A stretch of 64,000 bases of DNA from Nostoc sp. S13. Its GTDB lineage: Bacteria > Cyanobacteriota > Cyanobacteriia > Cyanobacteriales > Nostocaceae. Within the stretch, counting starts at the first letter, position 1, and each line of letters begins with the position of its first letter. The stretch covers positions 62,001-126,000 of the forward strand of contig NZ_JAQYWQ010000004.1 in the NCBI RefSeq assembly GCF_029379315.1, written 5' to 3'. A program made the translations under genes and the position numbers. Positions 19,093 to 27,513 of the stretch are shown here, one piece after another. The notes under the pieces were generated by a model. That model had not been told where the DNA came from, did no database searches, and was given only the letters and a program-made list of their open reading frames with translations.

Positions 19093-19932
19093 TTAAACTC
19101 CACTGTAGATACTAAATCCACCGTCTACCGGCACAACTACCCCGTTGACAAAACTAGAACCAGAACTACATAACCAAATTAAAGTACTGAGTAATTCCTC
19201 CGGTTTTCCAAAACGTCCGGCGGGGGTATGGTCAATAATTTTTTGTCCGCGTATAGTCAAGCTTCCATCTGGATTTAAGAGTAAATCTCGATTTTGCTCT
19301 CCAATAAAAAAACCTGGCGCGATCGCATTTACTCGCAGTCCATCACCATACTTTTGGGCGAGTTCTACCGCTAGCCAGCGAGTAAAGTTATCTATCCCCG
19401 CTTTAGCGGCTGAGTAGCCAACCACGCGGCTAATCACCCGAATGGCAGACATGGAAGAAATATTCACAATACAACCGTGGGGCTGATTTCTTTCCACCAT
19501 TGCTTGACCAAAAACTTGGCTAGGCAGTAAAGTACCGAGTAAGTTGAGGCTAACTACTTCCTCAAAAGCTGCGTGTGGCATATCAAAAATAGTAGCATCA
19601 GCAGTAATTGTGGCAGCAGGAATATTACCACCAGCCATATTTACTAAGATGTCTATATTACCCCAACGCTGTATAATAGCAGCCCTAGCTATTTCTAATT
19701 GAGAGCGATCGCTAACATCTGCTACCACAGCCATACTTTCTCCACCATTAGCAGTAATTTCAGCCACTACCGCACCCGCCCGTACTTCATTGCGACCCAA
19801 AACGGCGACTCGCGCACCAGCAAGGGACAAACCCTTTGCCATAGCCGCACCAAGCACACCAGAACCGCCTGTGACTACTGCTACCTGCTCTTTCAAGCCA
19901 AAAAGTTTATTTAAAATCCAGTCTGGCATCAA
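19093..19932 (-). CDS. SDR oxidoreductase, probable D-fructuronate reductase (D-mannonate dehydrogenase)
   Basis: 279 residues. Classical short-chain dehydrogenase: cofactor loop TGGSGVLG at 21-28, NMAGG at about 98-102, catalytic Ser160, Tyr173 and Lys177 in YSAAK. The N-terminal LFGLKEQVAVVTGGSGVLG and the length match SDR-type mannonate/fructuronate oxidoreductases, which do the job of UxuB in organisms lacking the classical enzyme. Position between uxaC and the LarA-type gene fits reduction of D-fructuronate to D-mannonate with NAD(P)H. Gluconate 5-dehydrogenase-like activity is an alternative for this fold. Gap to uxaC 123 bp, to the LarA-type gene 2 bp. Confidence 0.75.
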   Translation of the reverse strand: MMPDWILNKLFGLKEQVAVVTGGSGVLGAAMAKGLSLAGARVAVLGRNEVRAGAVVAEITANGGESMAVVADVSDRSQLEIARAAIIQRWGNIDILVNMAGGNIPAATITADATIFDMPHAAFEEVVSLNLLGTLLPSQVFGQAMVERNQPHGCIVNISSMSAIRVISRVVGYSAAKAGIDNFTRWLAVELAQKYGDGLRVNAIAPGFFIGEQNRDLLLNPDGSLTIRGQKIIDHTPAGRFGKPEELLSTLIWLCSSGSSFVNGVVVPVDGGFSIYSGV

Positions 19933-20055
19933 CGACTCCCCTACTTAGTACAACATTATTTCATTATTCTCTCCGTACCTCTCCGTACCTCCGCGCCCCT
20001 CTGCGCTTCCCTCTGCGCTCCTTTGCGTTAAAATTCCCCCCTCAATTTCTAGTCC

Positions 20056-21477
20056 TTAGTCCAATTTGTAAGCAACCTTAGCAAGGTCATAAGCCAAAGC
20101 GCGAGCCATATCATACCCTTCCTCCTCCTCAACCAATCCACGCGTTACCAATCCAGCTAACCAGTTACAAGCTACTCGCCGCCAGACATTGTGACGAGCC
20201 GGAATAGAAACGAAAGCCCGTGTATCATCATTAAACCCAGCAGTATTATAAAGTCCAGCAGTTTCCATTACCTGATTGAAATAGCGCTCCATGCCATTTA
20301 CGCTGTCGTGAAACCACCAAGGTGGCCCGAGCAGTATGGTAGGATAATGACCAGCTAACGGAGCCATCTCCCGGCTTAGGGTGCTTTCATCCATGCCAAA
20401 AATGATTAAGTGGAAACGCTGATCATTACCGTAAGCTGATAACAACGGGCGCAGATTTTGAGTCCATTCTATTTTTAGCGGAATATCAGCACCTTTATCA
20501 GATCCAAACAGCTTAAATAAAGCCGGGTTATGGTTACGCATAACACCACAATGCATTTGCATCACCAAGCCATCTTCCACACTCATCCGCGCCATTTCCA
20601 TGAACATATGACCGGTAAAATGTTCTACATCACCTGGATTCAACTTGCCGGTTAATGCTCTAGCAAAGATAGCTTCTGCTTCTTGGTCAGAAAGGCGTGT
20701 GGTATAAGGTGTAGCTGCACCTTGATCGGTAGCTGTCGCGCCCATTTTTTTAAAGAAAGCTCGACGTTCTTCTAAAGCTTGCACAAAAGCAGCGTAAGTA
20801 TTAATTTCTCTACCGACAGTGCTTTCCAATTTGGTCAGATTTTCGCGCCAACCAGGAGCATCGAGGTTAACGACTGCATCTGGTCGGAAAGTTGGTCTGA
20901 TTTGAGTAAAACCTGATTCGTGGAGCGATCGCTGATTCTCTAGGTTATCACTGGCTGCATCGGTAGTACAAAGCACTTCGATGTTAAAGCGTTTGAATAA
21001 AGCACGAGGGGAGAACTGAGGCAAAGCTAACAAACCTTCCAGGTAATCATAGATATGTCCGGCATTGCCAGAGTTTAAAGGTTCATCGACACCAAAGACG
21101 TTTGTTAGTTCATCTTTCAACCACAACCCAGAGGGAGTACCCTGGAATAGATAAAAATGTTCGGCGAACAATTGCCAGATTTTGCGGTGGTCAGTTTCTG
21201 GTGGTGAACCATCACTGGTAGGTATGCCCAAAGCTTGCAGAGGTACACCCCGACTATAGAGCATACGCAAAAGGTAGTGATCAGGAATAATCAGTAATTC
21301 CGTCGGTGAACCAAAACGGGCTACTGGATTAGCTAATAAGGCTGGATCTACGTGCCCGTGTGGGCAGACTAAGGGTAGCGCAGATATGCTATCGAAAAAT
21401 TCATGGGCTAGTCGTCTTTGAACTGGTTCTGGAGAAAAGCAGCGATCGGGAGATAAACTCGGTTTTTTAGTTAACAT
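20056..21477 (-). CDS. uxaC: Glucuronate isomerase
   Basis: 473 residues, the usual length of UxaC, a metal-dependent enzyme of the amidohydrolase superfamily that converts D-glucuronate to D-fructuronate (and D-galacturonate to D-tagaturonate). Recognisable features: the N-terminal LVCPHGHVDP metal site (about 36-45), PDHYLLRMLYSRGV, the central TTDAASD, and late segments MQMHCGVMRNHN, FGMDES and WWFHDS plus ARHNVWRRVACNWLAGLV near the end. It lies downstream of the LacI-type regulator and upstream of the SDR gene on the minus strand. With inositol oxygenase encoded 2 kb away, glucuronate is the likely substrate. Confidence 0.95.
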   Translation of the reverse strand: MLTKKPSLSPDRCFSPEPVQRRLAHEFFDSISALPLVCPHGHVDPALLANPVARFGSPTELLIIPDHYLLRMLYSRGVPLQALGIPTSDGSPPETDHRKIWQLFAEHFYLFQGTPSGLWLKDELTNVFGVDEPLNSGNAGHIYDYLEGLLALPQFSPRALFKRFNIEVLCTTDAASDNLENQRSLHESGFTQIRPTFRPDAVVNLDAPGWRENLTKLESTVGREINTYAAFVQALEERRAFFKKMGATATDQGAATPYTTRLSDQEAEAIFARALTGKLNPGDVEHFTGHMFMEMARMSVEDGLVMQMHCGVMRNHNPALFKLFGSDKGADIPLKIEWTQNLRPLLSAYGNDQRFHLIIFGMDESTLSREMAPLAGHYPTILLGPPWWFHDSVNGMERYFNQVMETAGLYNTAGFNDDTRAFVSIPARHNVWRRVACNWLAGLVTRGLVEEEEGYDMARALAYDLAKVAYKLD

Positions 21478-21561
21478 AATTTTTGTTTGATTAAAATTTT
21501 TTCAAATTACTACTTCCCACTCCCCACTCCCCATCTCAGTCGTGGTCTAAATACCTGAAAA

Positions 21562-22587
21562 TTACTCTAATGCTGCACTACTACCACGCTGTACTAGAAA
21601 AGGAGATAAAACGCGGTTTTCTACAGTTTTTTCTTCTAATAAATCGAGTAACATTTGCATGGCATAGCCACCAATTTCTAACATTGGCTGGCTGACTGTG
21701 GTCAGTGCTGGCGTAACATAACAGCCCAAAGCAATACCATCAAATCCGACAAGGCTTAAACTTCGCGGTACTAAAATACCTAGTTCTTGGCAGGCTAATA
21801 GAGCGCCAATCGCCACCATATCGTTGTAACAAAATATGCCTGTAACTTCAGCAGTTAATAATTTAGAAAGCATATTTTGTCCGGTAGCAACATCGCTGAT
21901 TCTGGTATCATCCTCATCACTAATTGCAACCCAATCAGTATTTTGTGGTAGACCAGCTTCAGCAAGAGCCATTCCATATCCTTCCAGGCGCTGCTGGTTT
22001 GACCTGCTGCGATCGCCCACACCCAGATAACCAATAGCGGTGTGTCCCAGACTTATGAGATGCTCTACGGCTAATTTAGCACCTAAGCGATCGTCTATTG
22101 CTACTGAGTGAAATATTTCTGATTGATCTTCAGTCTGGCTATTAATCAAAACTGTTGGCACAGCAATTTGCGTTAGTTGTTTGGTATGCTGTTTACTAAT
22201 TCGTGAGTCCGCTACTAAGATCCCGTCCACCCGGCGGCGATGAAAAGTATCAATAGCTGCTATTTCTTCCTCAAAATTTCGGTGGGAAGCACTTAACAAA
22301 ACACTCAAACCTGCCGGTCTAGCTATCTTCTCAATTCCCTCTACTACCTCAGCGAAAAAGGGATCTGCGATAGAAGTCACCACTACACCAATGCTATTAG
22401 TACGTTTATTTTGTAAGCTTTGAGCAATAGCGTTCGGCACATAGCTCATCTCCTGCGCCAGTCGTTTAATTTCTTCTCGCACTTTCGGACTAATTAGAGG
22501 GTTATCTCGCAAAGCGCGTGAAACTGTAGAATGAGAAACACCTGCTCTTTGAGCAATATCTTCAATTGAAATTCTTCGTTTATTCAT
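21562..22587 (-). CDS. LacI-family transcriptional regulator
   Basis: 341 residues. N-terminal helix-turn-helix and hinge (about 5-60: SIEDIAQRAGVSHSTVSRAL, then YVPNAIAQSLQ) followed by a periplasmic-binding-protein-like effector domain (about 62-335; NSIGVVVTSIADPFF, GFDGIALG). First gene of a minus-strand set with uxaC, the SDR and the LarA-type gene. A perfect 11-bp-arm palindrome lies 22 bp upstream of its start codon and two variants lie before the inositol oxygenase gene, so it probably represses itself, gntK and the oxygenase gene until an inducer appears. The inducer could be inositol, a hexuronate or gluconate; the sequence does not decide. Confidence 0.92.
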   Translation of the reverse strand: MNKRRISIEDIAQRAGVSHSTVSRALRDNPLISPKVREEIKRLAQEMSYVPNAIAQSLQNKRTNSIGVVVTSIADPFFAEVVEGIEKIARPAGLSVLLSASHRNFEEEIAAIDTFHRRRVDGILVADSRISKQHTKQLTQIAVPTVLINSQTEDQSEIFHSVAIDDRLGAKLAVEHLISLGHTAIGYLGVGDRSRSNQQRLEGYGMALAEAGLPQNTDWVAISDEDDTRISDVATGQNMLSKLLTAEVTGIFCYNDMVAIGALLACQELGILVPRSLSLVGFDGIALGCYVTPALTTVSQPMLEIGGYAMQMLLDLLEEKTVENRVLSPFLVQRGSSAALE

Positions 22588-22608
22588 TTTTTATTTTAAT
22601 GTTTTTAT

Positions 22609-22632
22609 ATTAATGCACACCTGTGCATTAAT
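22609..22632. promoter_or_regulatory. Operator 1, LacI-type palindrome
   Basis: ATTAATGCACA-CC-TGTGCATTAAT: perfect 11-base arms around CC. Core TGCACACCTGTGCA at 22614-22627. It lies in the divergent promoter region between the regulator gene and gntK; the exact reverse complement of the core recurs at 23341. Confidence 0.85.
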
Positions 22633-22756
22633 ATGTATTATAGAAAATAATCATTATTTGTCAAGAGATTTAATACAACTCCCTTTTTAATGGAAAGGAG
22701 TCATGAGTCGTGAATTCTGCCTCCGTTTGAATAACTTAACTTTTCTTAAGAAAAAT

Positions 22757-23257
22757 ATGAGCAAGCAGTCAATGATTATTATCGTAATGGGTGTCTCCGG
22801 TTCTGGTAAAACCACCATCGGAAAACTGCTAGCAGACTCGTTAGAATGGGAGTTTAGCGACGCTGATGCTTTCCACTCGCCAGAGAATGTTGAGAAAATG
22901 CAGCGCGGTATCCCTCTGAGTGAAGCTGACAGGATGCCTTGGTTGCAAGATTTGCAAACAGCTATTAAACACTGGCTGGAAGAAAATCAAAATGTGGTGC
23001 TGGCGTGTTCGGCTTTAAAAAACAGCTATCGGCAATTTTTGCTATTGGATAGCGTTCGCATCAAGCTAGTTTACCTCAAAGGGTCTTATGAGTTGATTCA
23101 AATGCGGTTGCAAGAGCGTCGCAATCATTACATGAGCGAAAAACTGCTTAACAGCCAGTTTTATACTCTTGAAGAACCATTGGATACCATATCTATGGAT
23201 GTTGCACAACCACCACAGGTAATTGTCCAAAACATTAGAACGGCTTTGGGAATTTAG
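22757..23257 (+). CDS. gntK: Gluconokinase
   Basis: 166 residues from the ATG at 22757. The P-loop GVSGSGKTT is near the N-terminus (about 11-19), followed by DADAFHSPENVEKMQRGIPLSEADRMPWL, the gluconate-binding signature of GntK, and LACSALKNSYRQFL. It phosphorylates D-gluconate to 6-phosphogluconate for the pentose-phosphate or Entner-Doudoroff route. An upstream ATG at 22703 has AAAGGAG only 2 bp away, too close for normal initiation, and would add 18 residues unlike the family, so I chose 22757. It is divergent from the regulator gene and would be controlled through operator 1. Confidence 0.92.
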   Translation: MSKQSMIIIVMGVSGSGKTTIGKLLADSLEWEFSDADAFHSPENVEKMQRGIPLSEADRMPWLQDLQTAIKHWLEENQNVVLACSALKNSYRQFLLLDSVRIKLVYLKGSYELIQMRLQERRNHYMSEKLLNSQFYTLEEPLDTISMDVAQPPQVIVQNIRTALGI

Positions 23258-23340
23258 CTTATTGGTAACAACCGTAAGATTAAGATTAATCACGCTTCTA
23301 TGAAAACATCAAAGACGAAATGAAACTTAACACACATTTA

Positions 23341-23354
23341 TGCACAGGTGTGCA
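23341..23354. promoter_or_regulatory. Operator 2, LacI-type palindrome
   Basis: TGCACAGGTGTGCA, the exact reverse complement of the operator 1 core. It is 84 bp upstream of the inositol oxygenase start codon. Confidence 0.8.
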
Positions 23355-23376
23355 AGGATAAGTTCAATACAGTTTT

Positions 23377-23390
23377 TGCATACCTGTACA
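23377..23390. promoter_or_regulatory. Operator 3, LacI-type palindrome variant
   Basis: TGCATACCTGTACA, two changes from the operator 1 core. Its centre is 36 bp from that of operator 2, and it lies 48 bp upstream of the inositol oxygenase start, overlapping the probable promoter. Confidence 0.75.
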
Positions 23391-23437
23391 TAAAATAAAG
23401 TCCCATTTAACAAATCAATATCGACAAGTAAAAAGTT

Positions 23438-24334
23438 ATGTCTCAAACTCTAAATAATGCAATTGCTCAAGCTCAAAACAATCCTTTACATTCCCTAGAA
23501 GAATGGGAAAAAGACTTACTTAATCGCTATCCAGACCCAGACAGCATCGTTAAAGAAGGTAAAACTACCCAAGAGTATAGGAATTACGAAGCGCCTACTA
23601 GAGAGACGGTGAAAGAGTTCTATCGGTTAAATCATATTAATCAAACGTATGATTTTGTATTAGAGAAAAAAGAACACTTTCTGAAGTTGGATAAGAAAGA
23701 AATGTCTGTTTGGGATGCATTAGAATTTTTGAATCAATTGGTTGATGATTCCGATCCTGATACAGACTTAGATCAGTTACAGCATCTATTGCAAACATCA
23801 GAAGCGATTCGCGCTGATAATCACCCAGACTGGATGGTACTTACTGGCTTATTTCACGATATGGGGAAGGTACTTTGCTTATTTGGTGAACCCCAATGGG
23901 CCACAGTAGGCGATACCTATCCTGTGGGTTGTGCATTTTCTGATAAAATTGTTTTCTCAGAATTTTTCCAAGAAAACCCTGATTACAATAACCCTCTATA
24001 TAACACTACATATGGTATTTACGAACCGAATTGTGGTTTGAGTAATGTACACATGTCATGGGGACATGATGAGTATGTATATTACATAATGAAAAACTAT
24101 TTGCCCGAATCTGCATTGTACATCCTCCGCTATCACTCATTTTATCCTCAACATCGCGAAAATGCTTACGAATATTTGATGGATAAACACGATAAAGAAA
24201 TGTTTAAATGGGTGAAATTATTCAATCCCTACGATTTATATTCAAAGAACCCTAATCCTCCAGATTGGCAAAAATTAAAGCCTTACTATGAAGATTTAGT
24301 GGCAAAATACTTACCCAGAACCTTAAAATTATAA
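23438..24334 (+). CDS. Inositol oxygenase
   Basis: 298 residues of the myo-inositol oxygenase (MIOX) family, a di-iron HD-fold enzyme that uses O2 to cleave myo-inositol to D-glucuronate. All six iron ligands known from the mammalian enzyme can be placed: His129 (NHPDW), His140 and Asp141 (FHDMGK), His210 (MSWGHDEY), His233 (RYHSFYP) and Asp266 (FNPYDLYSK). [16 protein letters not shown] is nearly as in eukaryotes. MIOX is common in eukaryotes and patchy in bacteria. Two palindromic operators precede it. Glucuronate isomerase, an SDR and gluconokinase genes nearby supply the following steps. Confidence 0.95.
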   Translation: MSQTLNNAIAQAQNNPLHSLEEWEKDLLNRYPDPDSIVKEGKTTQEYRNYEAPTRETVKEFYRLNHINQTYDFVLEKKEHFLKLDKKEMSVWDALEFLNQLVDDSDPDTDLDQLQHLLQTSEAIRADNHPDWMVLTGLFHDMGKVLCLFGEPQWATVGDTYPVGCAFSDKIVFSEFFQENPDYNNPLYNTTYGIYEPNCGLSNVHMSWGHDEYVYYIMKNYLPESALYILRYHSFYPQHRENAYEYLMDKHDKEMFKWVKLFNPYDLYSKNPNPPDWQKLKPYYEDLVAKYLPRTLKL

Positions 24335-24913
24335 ATCTCTACCATTTGCAAAAGCAAAGAATTTAAAAAATACCCTACAGATATTAGAACTGATTGGGGT
24401 TACTTTTTCTAATGATGAATTACAACTCTTCAGCAAGCCTAAACCGAGCGGAATATTTTGTAACAATGAAATAACTTCTTTGACTTTGTAAAGTTCGATA
24501 AACGGGGATCATATTTGGAATAATGCAGGTTAAACTAAAATTAATGTCTAAACCAAATACAAACTCACAACTTTGACAAGATTTAAGACCAGGCTCTACT
24601 AATTTTAGTTAAAAGCTGTTTTTCGCCTACGCACTTCCAAATTTAATTTCACAAAAACATGTGAGTTTTTGACGTAGTGTAGTGCTCATAGTTTTGCTTT
24701 AAAAAACAAAACATTTAAATTTAGGGGAATTAATAGCGCTAACTCCAATCAGGTAACAATATAAGACCTTTGAGATGAGTTGGAATTGCCAAAAGCAGCA
24801 GTACTGCTAGGTTATATCTGAAGTTTTCAGACCTAGCTAATATTGTGATAAATTGGCAAATTTATATTCTACTGACCTTTTTGAATCAAATTTAAATCCG
24901 TTGTTAGAAATAA
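24335..24913. other. Gene-free spacer between inositol oxygenase and the sugar-binding protein
   Basis: About 580 bp, AT-rich, no credible gene on either strand and no recognised repeat family. It must hold the end of the oxygenase transcript and the promoter of the transporter set. I see no copy of the LacI-type palindrome here, so the transporter may be controlled separately. Confidence 0.5.
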
Positions 24914-25924
24914 ATGAATATGAAGAGAATTGCGCTCATAGTTGGGATATTAGGTTTCGCGGTTGTTGGTTGCACAAATGGCGCTCAAAATGACAACACT
25001 GCTACTAATACTACTAACACCGCTACTAATATAAGTGCAAAGAGTCAGGTTAGTACTCCAAATAGAAAATTGCAAACAATCGGTGTTGCTCTTGGTGACT
25101 TGGGCAATCCCTTTTATAATGCAGTGCAGAAGGGGGCTGAGACAGAAGCCAAGAAAATCGGGGATAATATCAGAGTTAGTGCGGTTTCCAGTGCTTTTGA
25201 CCTGAACCAACAAACCAATCAAATCGAAAATTTTACGGCTGCAAATACTGACCTAATTATCCTCAGCGCTGTTGACAAAAAAGGAGTTAAACCAGTTATT
25301 GACCAAGCAAGGCTTGCAGGTAAAATTGTCATTGCAGTAGATTCAGCCGTTGATGCAGATGTGGATGCGATGATTAGCTCCAACAATACCCAAGCGGGAG
25401 AGATTGGTTGCCAATATATAGCCGATCGCATCAAAGGTCAAGGTAGTGTAGTCATTCTCAACGGGACTCCGATGGACTCAATCAATCAGCGAGTCAGTGG
25501 CTGCGAGAAGTCATTGTCCAAATATCCGAATATTAAACTCATCTCTAAAGAGCAAAACGCTGAAGGGACTAGGGATGGAGGACTGAGAGTCATGAGCGAT
25601 TTACTCACAACCTTTCCCAAAATTGATGCCGTTTTTGCCACTAACGATCAAAGCGGTGTGGGCGCAGATTTAGCAGCTAGACAAGCAAGACGTAAAGAAT
25701 TTTTTATTGTTGGGGTTGACGGTTCACCAGATGCAACCAAAGCAATGGAAGATAAAGATGGTCTATTTGCTGCAACTGCTGCTCAAAATCCCGCAGGAAT
25801 GGCCCAAAAAGCGGTTCAGATTGGCAACGATATCATTCAGGGGAAAAAACCCGACTCATCTAACATTCTAATTCCAGTCAACTTGGTTACTAGAGAGAAT
25901 CTGAGCAACTACAAAGGTTGGTAA
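24914..25924 (+). CDS. Sugar ABC transporter substrate-binding lipoprotein 1
   Basis: 336 residues. Signal peptide with lipobox AVVGC (Cys20), a Thr/Asn-rich linker, then a ribose-binding-type periplasmic fold (about 45-335): GVALGDLGNPFYNAVQKG, IILSAVDKKGVKPVIDQA, FATNDQSGVGADLAA and FIVGVDGSPDA. This class binds ribose, xylose, inositol or similar. It is followed 51 bp later by a close paralogue and then by ATPase and permease genes of the same class. In this neighbourhood myo-inositol or a related polyol is a reasonable ligand, but that is inference. Confidence 0.88.
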   Translation: MNMKRIALIVGILGFAVVGCTNGAQNDNTATNTTNTATNISAKSQVSTPNRKLQTIGVALGDLGNPFYNAVQKGAETEAKKIGDNIRVSAVSSAFDLNQQTNQIENFTAANTDLIILSAVDKKGVKPVIDQARLAGKIVIAVDSAVDADVDAMISSNNTQAGEIGCQYIADRIKGQGSVVILNGTPMDSINQRVSGCEKSLSKYPNIKLISKEQNAEGTRDGGLRVMSDLLTTFPKIDAVFATNDQSGVGADLAARQARRKEFFIVGVDGSPDATKAMEDKDGLFAATAAQNPAGMAQKAVQIGNDIIQGKKPDSSNILIPVNLVTRENLSNYKGW

Positions 25925-25975
25925 TACTAATTCGTAATTAGGACACACTCGGTTCAAAATTTGGTGTAAGTAAGA

Positions 25976-27046
25976 ATGAGTTTTAGGAGATATATGAATG
26001 TGAAAAAGATTACGTTCACTTCTGGTGTTACGCTTCGCGTAATCGCAGCTAGCCTACTAGGTATTATTAGTGGTAGTCTTGTTGGCTGTACAAATGGTTC
26101 TGCTGATCGCAACACTGCTACTAACACTGATACCAAACCGGCTACGAATATAAGTGCAGAGAATAAGACTGCCACTGGGAATACAAAATTACGATCAGTT
26201 GCCTTCACTGTTGGTGATTTAAGTAATCCTTTCTTCGTGCTCATGGGACAAGCAACTGAGGCAGAGGCGAAGAAAATTGGCGGTAAGGATGTCAATGTTA
26301 GCGTAGTTTCCAGTGCCTACGACCTCAACCAACAAGCCAATCAAATTGAAAACTTTACTGCTGCCAATACTGATATAATTATCGTAAATGCTGCTGATAA
26401 AAGTGGCATTAAGCCAGCAATTGAAAAAGCGAAACTTGCAGGCAGAATTGTCATTGCAGTAGATACTGGTGCTGAAGGAGGTGTGGATGCCACCATTACT
26501 ACTAATAATGTCCAAGCTGGAGAAGTTAGTTGCAAATATATTGCTGACCGCCTCAAAGGGAAAGGCAATGTAGTAATAGTTAACGGGCCGCCAGTGGACT
26601 CAGTGATTCAGCGAGTTAGTGGCTGCGAGAATGTATTATCTAAATATCCCGATATCAAAATCCTTTCTAAAAACCAGAATGCAGAAGGTAGTCGGGATGG
26701 AGGACTCAGAGTTATGACTGATTTGCTCACAACCTTTCCGAAAATTGATGCTGTTTTTGCCATCAATGATCCGAGTGGAGTCGGCGCAGAACTAGCAGCT
26801 AATCAAGCACAACGTAAAGATTTCTTTATTGTCGGGGTTGATGGTGCGCCAGAAGCAATAACTGCGATCGCTGCTAAAGATGGTTTATATGCGGCAACTG
26901 CTACTCAAAATCCGCGAGGGATGGCCGAAAAAGCAGTTCAGGTTGGTAACGACATCTTAAATGGGAAAAAACCAACTAGTTCTACCATTTTGATTCCAGT
27001 TAAGTTGGTCACAAAAGATAATGTCAGCACAGAAAAAGGCTGGTAA
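25976..27046 (+). CDS. Sugar ABC transporter substrate-binding lipoprotein 2
   Basis: 356 residues, a tandem paralogue of the preceding protein. Lipobox LVGC after a longer N-terminal region, then the same fold: FTVGDLSNPFFVLMGQA, IIVNAADKSGIKPAIEKA, FAINDPSGVGAELAANQAQ, FIVGVDGAPEA. Identity with paralogue 1 looks well above half over the binding domain. Some binding-pocket neighbours differ (for example ALGDLGNPFYNAV against TVGDLSNPFFVLM), so the two may bind different sugars. The ORF start at 25976 (MSFRRYMNVKK) could instead be the ATG seven codons later; MNVKKI at 25994 resembles the MNMKRI start of paralogue 1. Confidence 0.88.
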   Translation: MSFRRYMNVKKITFTSGVTLRVIAASLLGIISGSLVGCTNGSADRNTATNTDTKPATNISAENKTATGNTKLRSVAFTVGDLSNPFFVLMGQATEAEAKKIGGKDVNVSVVSSAYDLNQQANQIENFTAANTDIIIVNAADKSGIKPAIEKAKLAGRIVIAVDTGAEGGVDATITTNNVQAGEVSCKYIADRLKGKGNVVIVNGPPVDSVIQRVSGCENVLSKYPDIKILSKNQNAEGSRDGGLRVMTDLLTTFPKIDAVFAINDPSGVGAELAANQAQRKDFFIVGVDGAPEAITAIAAKDGLYAATATQNPRGMAEKAVQVGNDILNGKKPTSSTILIPVKLVTKDNVSTEKGW

Positions 27047-27513
27047 GTAATAAAAATTGTGAATTTGCAATTTTAAATTATGTCTGATGTGAATCCTTTG
27101 GTGCATTTGTAAAGTTTTTGCACATACCTATAAAGTACGGCGGTTTTCACTTAAATTAATACAAAACCTAACCCCCAGCCCCTTCCCTACAAGGGAAGGG
27201 GAGTAAGATTCAAAGCCTCTCCCCTTTTAGGGGAGAGGAATGGAAGTGAGGTCAAAACTCTATGTACTGCAACCGAGAACCGTTATGTATCTGCATCAGC
27301 GTCAAGTCTGAGTGCCGATTTATAGCACTCAGAAATTTCAGAGACAGTCTCTATCAACTAACGTTAACAACGAAGTATGAAAATATCTCTTCCCCACTCC
27401 CTATTTTCAAACTACTAATCAGCTTTTAAAACATGACTTTGTGATCAGAATATGAGTTGATTAATTCCTAACTCACAATTGCGAATTTTAAATAGTTTTT
27501 ACAGGAGATGTTC
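27047..27513. other. Gene-free spacer with G+C-rich hairpins
   Basis: About 27170-27262 holds two stacked hairpins of the CCCCTTCCCT-ACA-AGGGAAGGGG and CTCTCCCC-TTTT-GGGGAGAG kind, a common dispersed repeat of cyanobacterial spacers. A half-site CATACCTATAAA at 27123-27134 resembles operator 3 but lacks a good second arm. Otherwise nothing recognised. Confidence 0.55.

Noticed and set aside
22703-22756. Upstream start for gluconokinase
   Set aside because: The strong AAAGGAG is only 2 bp from this ATG and the extra 18 residues do not resemble the family.
27123-27134. CATACCTATAAA, similar to operator 3
   Set aside because: Only one arm is good and it lies about 380 bp from the next start codon; not called as an operator.
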